A DNA stretch of 64,000 nt from Neobacillus sp. SuZ13 (lineage in GTDB: Bacteria; Bacillota; Bacilli; Bacillales; Cytobacillaceae), in assembly GCF_030123365.1 (NCBI RefSeq), contig NZ_CP126107.1, positions 1,969,501 through 2,033,500 of the forward strand. Direction: 5' to 3'. Every line of letters starts with the position of its first letter. Positions within the stretch are counted from its first letter, which is position 1. Below the pieces are notes generated by a model. That model made no database searches, was not told where the DNA came from, and saw nothing but the letters and a program-made list of their open reading frames with translations. Of the stretch, positions 35,211 through 43,695 are shown one piece after another. The translations under genes and the position numbers were made by a program.

Positions 35211-37229
35211 ATGACACAGTTTAAACATTTATTTAGTCCAGTTGAAATTGGCCATACAGAATTGAAAAATAGGATTCTAAGTACGGCACATCAAACAAAT
35301 CATGTTATGAATGGAATCCCTACATTGGATATGACTGCCTATCATGTAGAACGTGCCAAGGGCGGCGCTGGATTACTTATACTAGAAGCCGCCGCTGCAC
35401 ATCCATCGGGGATGCTGACAACCAAAACAATTGCTGGATATGATAAAAAGATTGTCCCCGCTTACCTGGAGCTTTCCAATGAAGTGAATAAATATGGAAC
35501 GAAAGTATTTTCACAATTATTCCATGGTGGCAGGGAAGTAGTTTCAAGTGAGTACCGGAATGCGGCCTGGGCACCGTCAGCGATTCCGAGCCTAAGATTC
35601 AGTACGATGCCCAAACCGATGAGTATTGAGGAAATTAAAGATGTAATTGAAGGATTTGCGTTGTCTGCTAAATTGGCGAAGGAAGGCGGACTGGATGGTG
35701 TAGAAATCTGTTGCTCACACGGATACCTGCCTGCACAGTTTTGGTCGGCGCAGACTAATCATCGAACCGATGAATATGGGGGATCGTTTGAAAACAGAAT
35801 GCGGTTTATTATTGAAGTGATGGAGCGGGTCTGGCAGGAAGTTGGGGGGGACTTTACGGTTGGACTCCGTATGAGTGCAGATGAAATGACCATGGATGGA
35901 ACAACCGTAAAAGATGCCGTACAAATTGTTGAATATTTGGTCGAAAGAGTAAGAGTGGATTTTATTGATATCACCTCTGGAGATTCCAGTACATTTAACG
36001 GATCCACACATATTGTGCCGCCATCTCCAATGAAGCATGGATATAACACACCCAATGCATTTAAAATTAGAATGGCTGGCGCTGTGCCGGTTTTCGTCGG
36101 CTCGCGTATTGTAGATCCGGCAGAAGGGGATAAGATTGTGGCAACAGGAAAAGCAGATGTTGTCGGCATGACCCGTGCCTTAATTGTAGATCCTTACATG
36201 CCTAACAAGGCAAAGTCAGGCAATCTTCAACAAATTGATGCCTGTTTAGGCTGTTTACAGGCTTGTATTGGGCATTATCACAATGGTTTAACCATCGGCT
36301 GTGTCCAAAACCCCTCAGCAGGCAAGGAAAATGAAGTGCAAGCTCTTAAGGATAGCCATAGAGACAAGAAGAAAGTTCTTGTGATCGGTGCTGGACCAGC
36401 AGGAATGCAAACGGCGGCTACATTAGATGAACTTGGCCATAGGGTTATTCTGGCCGATAAAGCGGACAAAATCGGCGGATTATTGAATACATTAAAAAAG
36501 ATGCCAATGAGACATGAACTTGCGGAATCGATGCTTGATAATTATATGCGAAAAATATCTACTAGTAACGTGAAAGTTACACTTGGAGTGGCTGTACAAC
36601 CAGAAGATATTAACAAAATTTCACCGGATGCCATTATCTGCGCCACAGGATCAAGACCGTATATTCCCGATATTCCAGGGATTCATGATCACCGTGTAAT
36701 GACGGTGGAAGAGGTGTTTCATCATCCGAATAACCATATAGGGAAAAATGTTTTGGTATTTGATTTTGCAGGTGATTGGCCAGCCATAGAAGCGGCGATT
36801 GATTTGGCGGAAAAAGAGCATATCGTCTCGCTTATTACTGCAAGGCTGCATGTGGGTGAAGGTGTGCCTCAATACTTACGAAATGAATATTTAAAAAAGC
36901 TTTATCAACTAAACGTAAAAATAATGCCTCATTATGATTTAGGAGAAATTAAAGGGGATTCTGTTGTCATTAGAAATCTATTCTCATATGAAAAAGAGAC
37001 AATGGAAAATTGGGATTCTATTATTCTTTCGCACGGTCGTGTACCAAATAGTGAACTATATGAACAAATGAAGAAATTAGCACCTGAAGTATGGCAAATC
37101 GGTGATTGCTTGGCGCCGAGAACAATAGAAGAGGCAACTTTTGAAGGTATGTCTATAAGTTTGCGATTAGGAGTCCAAGACAATGGAAATCTTCCCATTT
37201 CAACTATTAAAGGGCTTCTAACGAAATAA
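35211..37229 (+). CDS. Old-yellow-enzyme-type FMN/4Fe-4S/FAD oxidoreductase (dienoyl-CoA reductase/amine demethylase family)
   Basis: 672 residues. An N-terminal FMN barrel with SHGYLPAQF and HRTDEYGGSFENR is followed by a Fe-S cluster CLGCLQACIG...GC, and then a FAD/NAD domain starting KKVLVIGAGPAGMQTAA. This three-part layout is shared by 2,4-dienoyl-CoA reductase, trimethylamine and dimethylamine dehydrogenase, and demethylases of N-methylproline and dimethylglycine catabolism. The SHGYLPAQF block looks closer to the amine group than to FadH (SEGYLINEF), but the Tyr of the trimethylamine dehydrogenase site is Cys here. It might handle a methylamine released by the Rieske enzyme. The alternative is an enoyl reductase in the CoA branch. 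Confidence 0.8.
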   Translation: MTQFKHLFSPVEIGHTELKNRILSTAHQTNHVMNGIPTLDMTAYHVERAKGGAGLLILEAAAAHPSGMLTTKTIAGYDKKIVPAYLELSNEVNKYGTKVFSQLFHGGREVVSSEYRNAAWAPSAIPSLRFSTMPKPMSIEEIKDVIEGFALSAKLAKEGGLDGVEICCSHGYLPAQFWSAQTNHRTDEYGGSFENRMRFIIEVMERVWQEVGGDFTVGLRMSADEMTMDGTTVKDAVQIVEYLVERVRVDFIDITSGDSSTFNGSTHIVPPSPMKHGYNTPNAFKIRMAGAVPVFVGSRIVDPAEGDKIVATGKADVVGMTRALIVDPYMPNKAKSGNLQQIDACLGCLQACIGHYHNGLTIGCVQNPSAGKENEVQALKDSHRDKKKVLVIGAGPAGMQTAATLDELGHRVILADKADKIGGLLNTLKKMPMRHELAESMLDNYMRKISTSNVKVTLGVAVQPEDINKISPDAIICATGSRPYIPDIPGIHDHRVMTVEEVFHHPNNHIGKNVLVFDFAGDWPAIEAAIDLAEKEHIVSLITARLHVGEGVPQYLRNEYLKKLYQLNVKIMPHYDLGEIKGDSVVIRNLFSYEKETMENWDSIILSHGRVPNSELYEQMKKLAPEVWQIGDCLAPRTIEEATFEGMSISLRLGVQDNGNLPISTIKGLLTK

Positions 37230-37299
37230 TAGTGTAACCTTCAAAGTGTTTTTTCAAATAAGAGCTTGAATGTATGGAATGAGTAGGAGGTGGGAGTTT

Positions 37300-38514
37300 T
37301 TGAAAGGAGCTTTGGAAGGTATAAAAGTATTGGATTTATCGAGGGTACTGGCGGGTCCATACTGTACGATGATTCTTGGGGACCTTGGAGCAGATATCAT
37401 GAAAGTGGAGGCCCCGGGAGGCAGTGATGAAACGCGGGGCTGGGGGCCGCCGTTCCAAAATGGTGTAAGTGCCTATTATTTATGTGCTAACCGCAATAAG
37501 CGTAGCATCACCGTAAATCTGAAAACTGAAGAGGGAAGGGAAATCATTCGCACTTTAGCCAAAGATGCGGACGTAGTGATTAATAACTTCAAAACCGGTT
37601 CGATGGAAAATTGGGCCTTGGACTATGACTCTTTGAAAGCGATCAACCCGAGGCTGGTATATTGCTCCATCACAGGCTTTGGCGAAACGGGACCATATTC
37701 TCATTTGCCGGGCTATGATTACATTATTCAGGGAATGAGTGGACTGATGAGCATTACCGGGAATGATGGAAGTGGGCCAATGAAAATTGGCGTAGCAATG
37801 GTTGATATTTTAACAGGTTTGTATTCTGCCATTTCGATTGAAGCAGCATTACTGGAAAGAGAGAAATCCGGACAAGGGCAAAAAATAGATATGTCGCTTA
37901 TGGATACGGCCGTAAGCTCACTCGCCAATGTAGCAAGCAATTATCTTATATCTGGAGCAATCCCAAGAAGACTTGGTAACGACCATCCAAATATTGTTCC
38001 ATACTCAACATTCAGGGCAATGGATGGAGAATTGATTATTGCAGTTGGTAACAACCGGCAGTTTGCTACCCTTTGTGAAGTAATGGGAATAAGTGAAATT
38101 GCAGCAGATGAACGGTTCCTTACGAATGAAGCAAGGGTTAATAATAAACGTGAACTCACGGGTATTTTAGAAACCCGGCTGAAAATCAAACCAGTCAATG
38201 AGTGGATGGAGCTGTTTTCACAGCATAATATTCCGTGCGGTCCTATTGCGATGATGGATCAGGTATTTAACCATCCACAAGTATTGGCCCGGGAGATGGT
38301 CGTTGAAGTGGATCACCCGGAAGCAGGTTCAGTCAAGCTAGTCGGCTCGCCCATTAAACTGTCAAGAACGAAGACAAAAATAGAACGTCATCCCCCGATT
38401 GCTGGGGAACATACCGTTGAAATCTTGCAGCAGGTGGGATATTCACATGTGGAAATTGAACAATTACAAAAGAATAATATTATTCAAATTTACCTGGAGG
38501 CCTATACGCTATGA
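37300..38514 (+). CDS. CaiB/BaiF-family (family III) CoA-transferase, succinyl-CoA:glutarate type
   Basis: ~404 residues. The family hallmarks are LDLSRVLAGPYCTMILGDLGADIMKVE, NRNKRSITVNLK, and PGYDYIIQGMSGLMSITG carrying the catalytic Asp. Near the C-terminus, VGSPIKLSRTKTKIERHPP resembles human SUGCT (succinyl-CoA:glutarate CoA-transferase). TTG 37300 follows AGGAGGTG by 7 bp and is preferred to ATG 37270, which lies upstream of that site. Its stop overlaps the acyl-CoA dehydrogenase start (ATGA). It would activate glutarate to glutaryl-CoA. Confidence 0.82.
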   Translation: MKGALEGIKVLDLSRVLAGPYCTMILGDLGADIMKVEAPGGSDETRGWGPPFQNGVSAYYLCANRNKRSITVNLKTEEGREIIRTLAKDADVVINNFKTGSMENWALDYDSLKAINPRLVYCSITGFGETGPYSHLPGYDYIIQGMSGLMSITGNDGSGPMKIGVAMVDILTGLYSAISIEAALLEREKSGQGQKIDMSLMDTAVSSLANVASNYLISGAIPRRLGNDHPNIVPYSTFRAMDGELIIAVGNNRQFATLCEVMGISEIAADERFLTNEARVNNKRELTGILETRLKIKPVNEWMELFSQHNIPCGPIAMMDQVFNHPQVLAREMVVEVDHPEAGSVKLVGSPIKLSRTKTKIERHPPIAGEHTVEILQQVGYSHVEIEQLQKNNIIQIYLEAYTL

Positions 38515-39722
38515 ATTTTGAATTTTCGGAAGAGCAGGTAATGTTAAGAAAAATGGTTAGAAGTTTCGTAGATAAAGAAATTATTCCAAATATGAAAGAA
38601 TGGGACGAGCAAGGGAAATTCGATCCGATTATTTGGAAACGATTAAGTGAGCTGGATCTTATGGGTGTTTGTATTCCTGAAGAATATGGCGGCAGCGGCA
38701 TGGATTACAATTCACTCGCCATTGTTTGTGAAGAAATGGAAAGAGGCGATACTACTTTCCGTACCGCTGTATCCGTTCACATCGGCTTAAACAGTTTAAC
38801 ACTACTGCAATGGGGTAATGAGGAACAAAAACAAAAATATCTCGTTCCGCAGGCAAAAGGTGAAAAAATCGGCGCTTTCGGGTTAACGGAACCGGGGGCT
38901 GGTTCAGACGTGGCAGCCCTTCAGACCACTGCAGTAAAAGACGGGGATGACTATATTTTAAATGGTTCGAAAACGTGGATTTCCCTTTGCGATGTAGCGG
39001 ATCATTTCATTGTGTTCGCCTATACGGATAAATCGAAAAAACACCACGGTATTTCCGCATTTATTGTGGAGCGCACCATGCCTGGTTTCTCATCAAAAGC
39101 AATAAAAGGCAAAATGGGTATCCGTTCTGGAAATACAGGAGAGTTATTCTTTGATAATGTAAGGGTTCCAAAGGAAAACCTATTAGGTTTAGAGGGCGAA
39201 GGGTTTAAAATCGCTATGGCCGCACTTGATAACGGTCGCTTTACCGTTGCAGCAGGAGCTGTAGGCCTGATTATGGCGAGCTTGGAGGAAAGCGTAAAGT
39301 ATTGTCATGAGCGTAAAACATTCGGCAAAGAAATCGGCCGGCACCAGCTTGTACAGCAAATGATTGCAAATATGGAAGCTGGATTGCAAATGAGCAGCTT
39401 ACTCGTGTACCGTGCCGGTGAGCTTAAAAATAGGGGAGTACGTAACACAAGAGAAACATCACTCGCTAAATGGCAGGCTTGTGATTTTGCCAACAAAGCA
39501 GCTGATGACGCTGTTCAAATTCATGGGGCTTACGGGTTTTCAAGCGAATATCCTGTTGAACGATTCTTAAGAAACTCAAAAGCACCTGTTATTTACGAAG
39601 GAACAAGGGAAGTTCATACGATTATGCAGGCTGAATATGTTCTTGGTTATCGTGTAGATAAGTCGTTAAATAAAAAACTGCCGGCGTGGCCGTATGAAAA
39701 AGAAACGGTAAAGAGTAGGTAA
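38511..39722 (+). CDS. Acyl-CoA dehydrogenase, glutaryl-CoA dehydrogenase-like role
   Basis: 403 residues with a full acyl-CoA dehydrogenase fold: FGLTEPGAGSD, the GSKTWIS FAD block, GRFTVAAGAVG, QIHGAYGFSSEYPVERFLRN and the catalytic Glu in VIYEGTREVH. It overlaps the CoA-transferase gene by 4 bp. The pair matches a glutarate to glutaryl-CoA to crotonyl-CoA route, but glutaryl-CoA specificity cannot be read. Butyryl-CoA or another short chain remains possible. Confidence 0.82.
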   Translation: MNFEFSEEQVMLRKMVRSFVDKEIIPNMKEWDEQGKFDPIIWKRLSELDLMGVCIPEEYGGSGMDYNSLAIVCEEMERGDTTFRTAVSVHIGLNSLTLLQWGNEEQKQKYLVPQAKGEKIGAFGLTEPGAGSDVAALQTTAVKDGDDYILNGSKTWISLCDVADHFIVFAYTDKSKKHHGISAFIVERTMPGFSSKAIKGKMGIRSGNTGELFFDNVRVPKENLLGLEGEGFKIAMAALDNGRFTVAAGAVGLIMASLEESVKYCHERKTFGKEIGRHQLVQQMIANMEAGLQMSSLLVYRAGELKNRGVRNTRETSLAKWQACDFANKAADDAVQIHGAYGFSSEYPVERFLRNSKAPVIYEGTREVHTIMQAEYVLGYRVDKSLNKKLPAWPYEKETVKSR

Positions 39723-39752
39723 AGGAATTCACAATGAAAGCATAGAATGAAT

Positions 39753-39789
39753 GTAATAGACTTCCCTTGTTAACAGGGAAGTCTATTAC
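39753..39789. terminator. Bidirectional hairpin terminator
   Basis: A perfect 15-bp stem GTAATAGACTTCCCT/AGGGAAGTCTATTAC with a 7-base loop, between convergent genes. There is no strong T-run. Confidence 0.7.
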
Positions 39790-39810
39790 GGCTTTGGTCG
39801 AACGGGTCCC

Positions 39811-40131
39811 TTAAAGTACCGAATTATAGATTAAGGATTCATATTGTTTATACAAATCCTTTAACGCTGCAACTAGCGCGTGATTGGCTTTTCCTAAATA
39901 ACCCTCTTTTAACTCTTCAAGAGGCATGTCAATCCCATTTCTCAAACTATGGCCTTTTAGCAGTCTTGAAATAAAATCTCTCCTATGTTCAGTTGCCAGC
40001 GTACAAGAGGCATCCACAATTACCCCATAATATTTATCAATTTCTGCCGTAATAGTCAGTGTTTCATAAATACTTCTAACTGCCATTCCTGTAGGTAGTT
40101 TCGCATGTCCATCGATAAAAATGGTATTCAT
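39811..40131 (-). CDS. DUF3870 protein, copy 2
   Basis: ~106 residues from ATG 40131: TIFIDGHAKLPTGMAVRSIY, TLTITAEID, VIVDASCTLATEHRRDFI. It is a clear paralogue of the 33537-33875 product, with the same His, Cys and spacing. The frame extends upstream to 40209 but only the internal Met gives the conserved N-terminus. It is convergent with the acyl-CoA dehydrogenase. Function unknown. Confidence 0.7.
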   Translation of the reverse strand: MNTIFIDGHAKLPTGMAVRSIYETLTITAEIDKYYGVIVDASCTLATEHRRDFISRLLKGHSLRNGIDMPLEELKEGYLGKANHALVAALKDLYKQYESLIYNSVL

Positions 40132-40332
40132 TTGAACTCTCTTAAATGAAGTTTTACTTTTAGAATAATATAAAATCGAAGTAATAGTAAGGATAATTAC
40201 TTCACTCAATATATAATATATAGTTTTTTAGTGTATGTAGAAAGAATTGTAAGAGTGGAAACGATAAAATAAGTTGCAATTGAAAAAATTGTTTAGGAAC
40301 CGTGTTCAAAGTATCCTAAACGCAAAAATAAG

Positions 40333-40563
40333 ATTTACTTCAACGTTGCAACTGGGTGAGCCCATGAAGGAGAGTTTGCACAAGATATTGATAATTTGGC
40401 TGGTAAGATTTTAAGAATGAATTAAATGGTACAATACCAGAGGATAATCCTATTTCCTGACTCGTATGTATATTCATACGGTCATCGGAATCCCCAAGGG
40501 ATAGCTTGGAATAGTGACGGAACAATAATGTACAACTCTGAGCACGGTGAACATGAAGCGTAA
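40333..40563 (+). pseudogene. Remnant of a PQQ-type glucose/sorbosone dehydrogenase
   Basis: Across frames the region reads FNVATG, FAQDIDNLAGKILRM, NGTIPEDNP, then YVYSYGHRNPQGIAWNSDGT and YNSEHGEHEA. This is the calcium/PQQ-site region of soluble aldose-sugar dehydrogenases (YliI-like). Several frameshifts and the absence of both ends show it is dead. Confidence 0.7.
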
Positions 40564-40623
40564 AGGATAGGCAGGAAGTTGAAAATATAGATTTATAATT
40601 ATGCCAAAGAGGATGACCATAAT

Positions 40624-40675
40624 AAAGCTGACCCCAAAGGTCGTTTAAAAAACGATTTTTAGGGTCAGCTTTTTC
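40624..40675. terminator. Strong terminator hairpin
   Basis: AAAGCTGACCC/GGGTCAGCTTT with an inner GTCGTTT/AACGATT section and T-run on the plus strand. It lies just beyond the 3' end of the minus-strand Lrp gene and can act both ways. Confidence 0.8.
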
Positions 40676-40701
40676 CATTTCTCGCTCGCATTGCACCAAG
40701 T

Positions 40702-41160
40702 TTACTTTGTTTCTTCCTTAATGGAATTCGCGGTGACGCAGCGATATGAGAGGGGGGATGATAAAACGATTGATGTATTTACATTTCCATAAGGAGTTAG
40801 CCGGTCGATAAGCCTGCTCAAATGATCCATCCCTGTAACAGCAGCTTTAAGTAAATAGCTAACCGAGCCGGTTAACCGATGACATTCAACGATGTCGGGG
40901 TCATCGAAAATCCACTTCTCAAATTCAGTATAAGATAATACCTTGAGTTCACTTACCTGAATGTAAACTATTACATCCCTTCCCATGGCTTTGAGCGATA
41001 CCCTGGCACTGAATCCTTCAATAATTTCCCTATCTTGAAGCCGTTTTAAACGTTCCGTAATACTTGGACGACTTAAGGATAATTTCTTCGATAATTCACT
41101 TAAAGTCATCCGCCCGTCCATTTGCAGAAGTTCCAGCAGACGAATATCTAATTGGTCCAT
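40702..41160 (-). CDS. Lrp/AsnC-family transcriptional regulator
   Basis: 152 residues. The N-terminal winged HTH reads LDIRLLELLQMDGRMTLSELSKKLSLSRPSITERLKRL and a C-terminal RAM domain holds RVSLKAMGRDV and CHRLTGSVSYLLKA. Lrp/AsnC proteins sense amino acids. It is divergent from phenylalanine dehydrogenase with a 300-bp AT-rich spacer, so phenylalanine (or another amino acid) control of that operon is likely. Confidence 0.88.
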   Translation of the reverse strand: MDQLDIRLLELLQMDGRMTLSELSKKLSLSRPSITERLKRLQDREIIEGFSARVSLKAMGRDVIVYIQVSELKVLSYTEFEKWIFDDPDIVECHRLTGSVSYLLKAAVTGMDHLSRLIDRLTPYGNVNTSIVLSSPLSYRCVTANSIKEETK

Positions 41161-41387
41161 AGAAATATCCCCTTTTTAAAAATGAAGTTAAATACTTAAA
41201 AAGTTATGCAAAATATAATGATTAGCCCTAAAACTTATGCAGTTTGATATGTTTTTCAATTTTATTATAGCTTATCATTAAATGGAAGCGTAATCTTTTT
41301 AATTTTAAAACAAATTAGAAGATTAAATATTCGAGAGGAAGAGTCAAGCAAATCATCGAAAATGAAACTCCTTCATCATTAACTTCG

Positions 41388-41415
41388 GAAAAAACGTTGT
41401 TTTTTCTCTTTTTTT
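41388..41415 (+). terminator. Hairpin with T-run 46 bp before phenylalanine dehydrogenase
   Basis: GAAAAAAC-GTT-GTTTTTTC followed by TCTTTTTTT. Its position upstream of the operon's first gene suggests either a leader attenuator or a leftover terminator. Confidence 0.4.
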
Positions 41416-41461
41416 AAAATGTATTTCTACTATTATCACAGTGCTAATGGAGGTTAATTAA

Positions 41462-42601
41462 ATGAACGTGTTAGAACATTCTGTACAAACAACTGAATCA
41501 GTTATTGAAAAAATGCATGAGCATGAACAAATTGTTTTTTGCAATGACCCGACAACAGGGTTGAAAGCGATTATCGCCATCCATAATACAACACTCGGAC
41601 CTGCATTGGGGGGCTGCCGTATGCGCCCGTATCGTACAATGGATGAGGCCTTAGAAGATGTACTGCGTTTATCTAAAGGGATGACATATAAATGCGCTGC
41701 TGCCGATGTCGATTTCGGTGGAGGAAAAGCGGTAATCTTCGGTGATCCTGCAACGGATAAAACACCGGCTATGTTTAGAGCTTTCGGCCAATTTGTTGAT
41801 TCTTTAAACGGCCGTTTCTATACAGGAACGGATATGGGTACTTCAATGGATGACTTTATCCATGCCTCAAAAGAGACAAATAACATCGTTGGAATTCCTG
41901 AAGCTTACGGAGGAGGCGGTGATTCATCCATTCCGACTGCGCTTGGAGTCATTTACGGTTTAAAAGCTACGAATAAAGTCGTTTTTGGCACAGATGATCT
42001 TTCCGGAAAGACATTCACGATCCAAGGTCTTGGAAAAGTGGGATTCAAAGTAGCCGAACAATTGCTTGAATCCGGCGCTGATTTATACGTAAGTGATATT
42101 AATGAAGAATCCGTAAAAGCCATTCAAGAACGGGCAAAACAGTTAGGAAGCATTGCTCGTATAGTTAGCGGAAATGATGTGTATTCGGCAGAAGCAGATG
42201 TATTTGTTCCTTGTGCTTTTGGCGGAATTATCAACGATGAAACGATCGAACTGTTAAAAGTGAAAGCGGTGTCAGGTTCGGCAAACAATCAGCTTCTTAC
42301 GGAGAAACACGGAGAAGTACTGAAACAAAAAGGAATTTTATATGCTCCAGATTATATTGTAAATGCTGGCGGTCTAATTCAAGTAGCAGATGAACTATAC
42401 GGCTACAATAAAGAGCGTGTGTTATCGAAAACAAGATCTATTTACACGTCGTTATTGGAGGTTTACAGACAGGCAGAATTGGATGATATCACGACCATTC
42501 AAGCGGCAAACCGGCTATGTGAAAAACGAATAGAAGACCGGAAAAAGCATAATAGCTTTTTCACTCCTATCAAACGTCCTAAATGGGATATTCGAAAATA
42601 A
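41462..42601 (+). CDS. pdh: L-phenylalanine dehydrogenase
   Basis: NAD-dependent oxidative deamination of L-Phe to phenylpyruvate. The 379-residue sequence is close by eye to Lysinibacillus phenylalanine dehydrogenase across its length: [35 protein letters not shown] (K77 and K89), [12 protein letters not shown] and a C-terminal [15 protein letters not shown] is the phenylalanine-dehydrogenase form; leucine dehydrogenases have GNPSPVT-like sequence here. It heads a 2-oxoacid dehydrogenase operon. RBS AATGGAGG. Confidence 0.88.
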   Translation: MNVLEHSVQTTESVIEKMHEHEQIVFCNDPTTGLKAIIAIHNTTLGPALGGCRMRPYRTMDEALEDVLRLSKGMTYKCAAADVDFGGGKAVIFGDPATDKTPAMFRAFGQFVDSLNGRFYTGTDMGTSMDDFIHASKETNNIVGIPEAYGGGGDSSIPTALGVIYGLKATNKVVFGTDDLSGKTFTIQGLGKVGFKVAEQLLESGADLYVSDINEESVKAIQERAKQLGSIARIVSGNDVYSAEADVFVPCAFGGIINDETIELLKVKAVSGSANNQLLTEKHGEVLKQKGILYAPDYIVNAGGLIQVADELYGYNKERVLSKTRSIYTSLLEVYRQAELDDITTIQAANRLCEKRIEDRKKHNSFFTPIKRPKWDIRK

Positions 42602-42627
42602 TTAATTTCTGTATATGAGGTGATGAC

Positions 42628-43695
42628 ATGTCAACAGAATTTCCTATATTTCAAATTGTCGATGAAAACGGCCAATTAATAAATGAGGATTACAAAGATA
42701 AAATAACCGAAGATCTTGTAAAAAAATTCTACTATAATATGGTTCGCATTCGTACCTTTGATCGAAAAGCCATTAGTTTGCAACGTCAAGGAAGACTTGG
42801 AACGTATGCCCCGTTTGAGGGTCAGGAAGCTTCTCAAGTTGGAAGTGCACTGGCGCTTATTAAAGATGACTGGGTATTCCCTACATATCGTGACCATGGT
42901 GCTACGTTAACGTTTGGTGCTGGCATGGCCCGTACGTATTTATACTGGAATGGGCGTGTGGAGGGGTGCGTGCCTGAAGAAGGGAAAAAGATTTTCCCTC
43001 CAGCTGTGCCCATTGCAACACAAATCCCGCATGCAGCAGGGGCTGCTATGGCGGAAAAAAGAAAAGGAACGAAAAATGCAGCGATTGCCTATTTTGGAGA
43101 CGGTGCCACTTCAGAGGGAGATTTCCATGAAGGATTGAATTTTGCCAGTGTGTTTAAAGCTCCAGTAATCTTCTTTAATCAAAATAACGGCTTTGCCATT
43201 TCCGTTCCGATTGAAAAACAAATGAATTCTAAAACGATTGCCCAAAAAGCACTTGCCTATGATATGCCGGGTGTCCGTGTTGATGGAAACGATATTTTTG
43301 CTGTGTATTTCCAAACGATGGAAGGGCTTGGCCGTGCCCGTAAAGGAGAAGGCCCAACTTTAATTGAAGCAATGACATGGAGATATGGTGCCCATACAAC
43401 GGCAGATGACCCGACGAAATATCGCGATCAGTCCCAGAGTGACATAATGCGAGAAAATCGAGATCCTCTTCTTCGTGTAGAACGCTACATGAAAGCAAAC
43501 AACTTCTGGGATGAAGATTGGGTGATGAAGGTCAAAGAAGAAACCGCAACCGAAGTCGAACTGGCGGTAAAAGATATGGAAAGCTATCCAAAACCAAATA
43601 TCAATGACTTATTCGATAATGTATTTGAAAAGCCGACTTGGACGATTGCAAAACAGAAAGAAGAATATTTTCAATTGATCGGGAGGGAAGCTTGA
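42628..43695 (+). CDS. 2-oxoacid dehydrogenase E1 alpha subunit (phenylpyruvate/branched-chain type)
   Basis: 355 residues. The ThDP motif GDGATSEGDFHEGLNFASVFKAPVIFFNQNNG and the TYAPFEGQEASQVGSA and YRDHG motifs are present, with the regulatory-loop TWRYGAHTTADDPTKYR. It matches PdhA/BkdAA E1alpha. Between phenylalanine dehydrogenase and Paa genes, I infer it decarboxylates phenylpyruvate, giving phenylacetyl-CoA with E1beta and E2. Branched-chain keto acids may also be used. The stop TGA overlaps the E1beta start by one base. Confidence 0.85.
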   Translation: MSTEFPIFQIVDENGQLINEDYKDKITEDLVKKFYYNMVRIRTFDRKAISLQRQGRLGTYAPFEGQEASQVGSALALIKDDWVFPTYRDHGATLTFGAGMARTYLYWNGRVEGCVPEEGKKIFPPAVPIATQIPHAAGAAMAEKRKGTKNAAIAYFGDGATSEGDFHEGLNFASVFKAPVIFFNQNNGFAISVPIEKQMNSKTIAQKALAYDMPGVRVDGNDIFAVYFQTMEGLGRARKGEGPTLIEAMTWRYGAHTTADDPTKYRDQSQSDIMRENRDPLLRVERYMKANNFWDEDWVMKVKEETATEVELAVKDMESYPKPNINDLFDNVFEKPTWTIAKQKEEYFQLIGREA

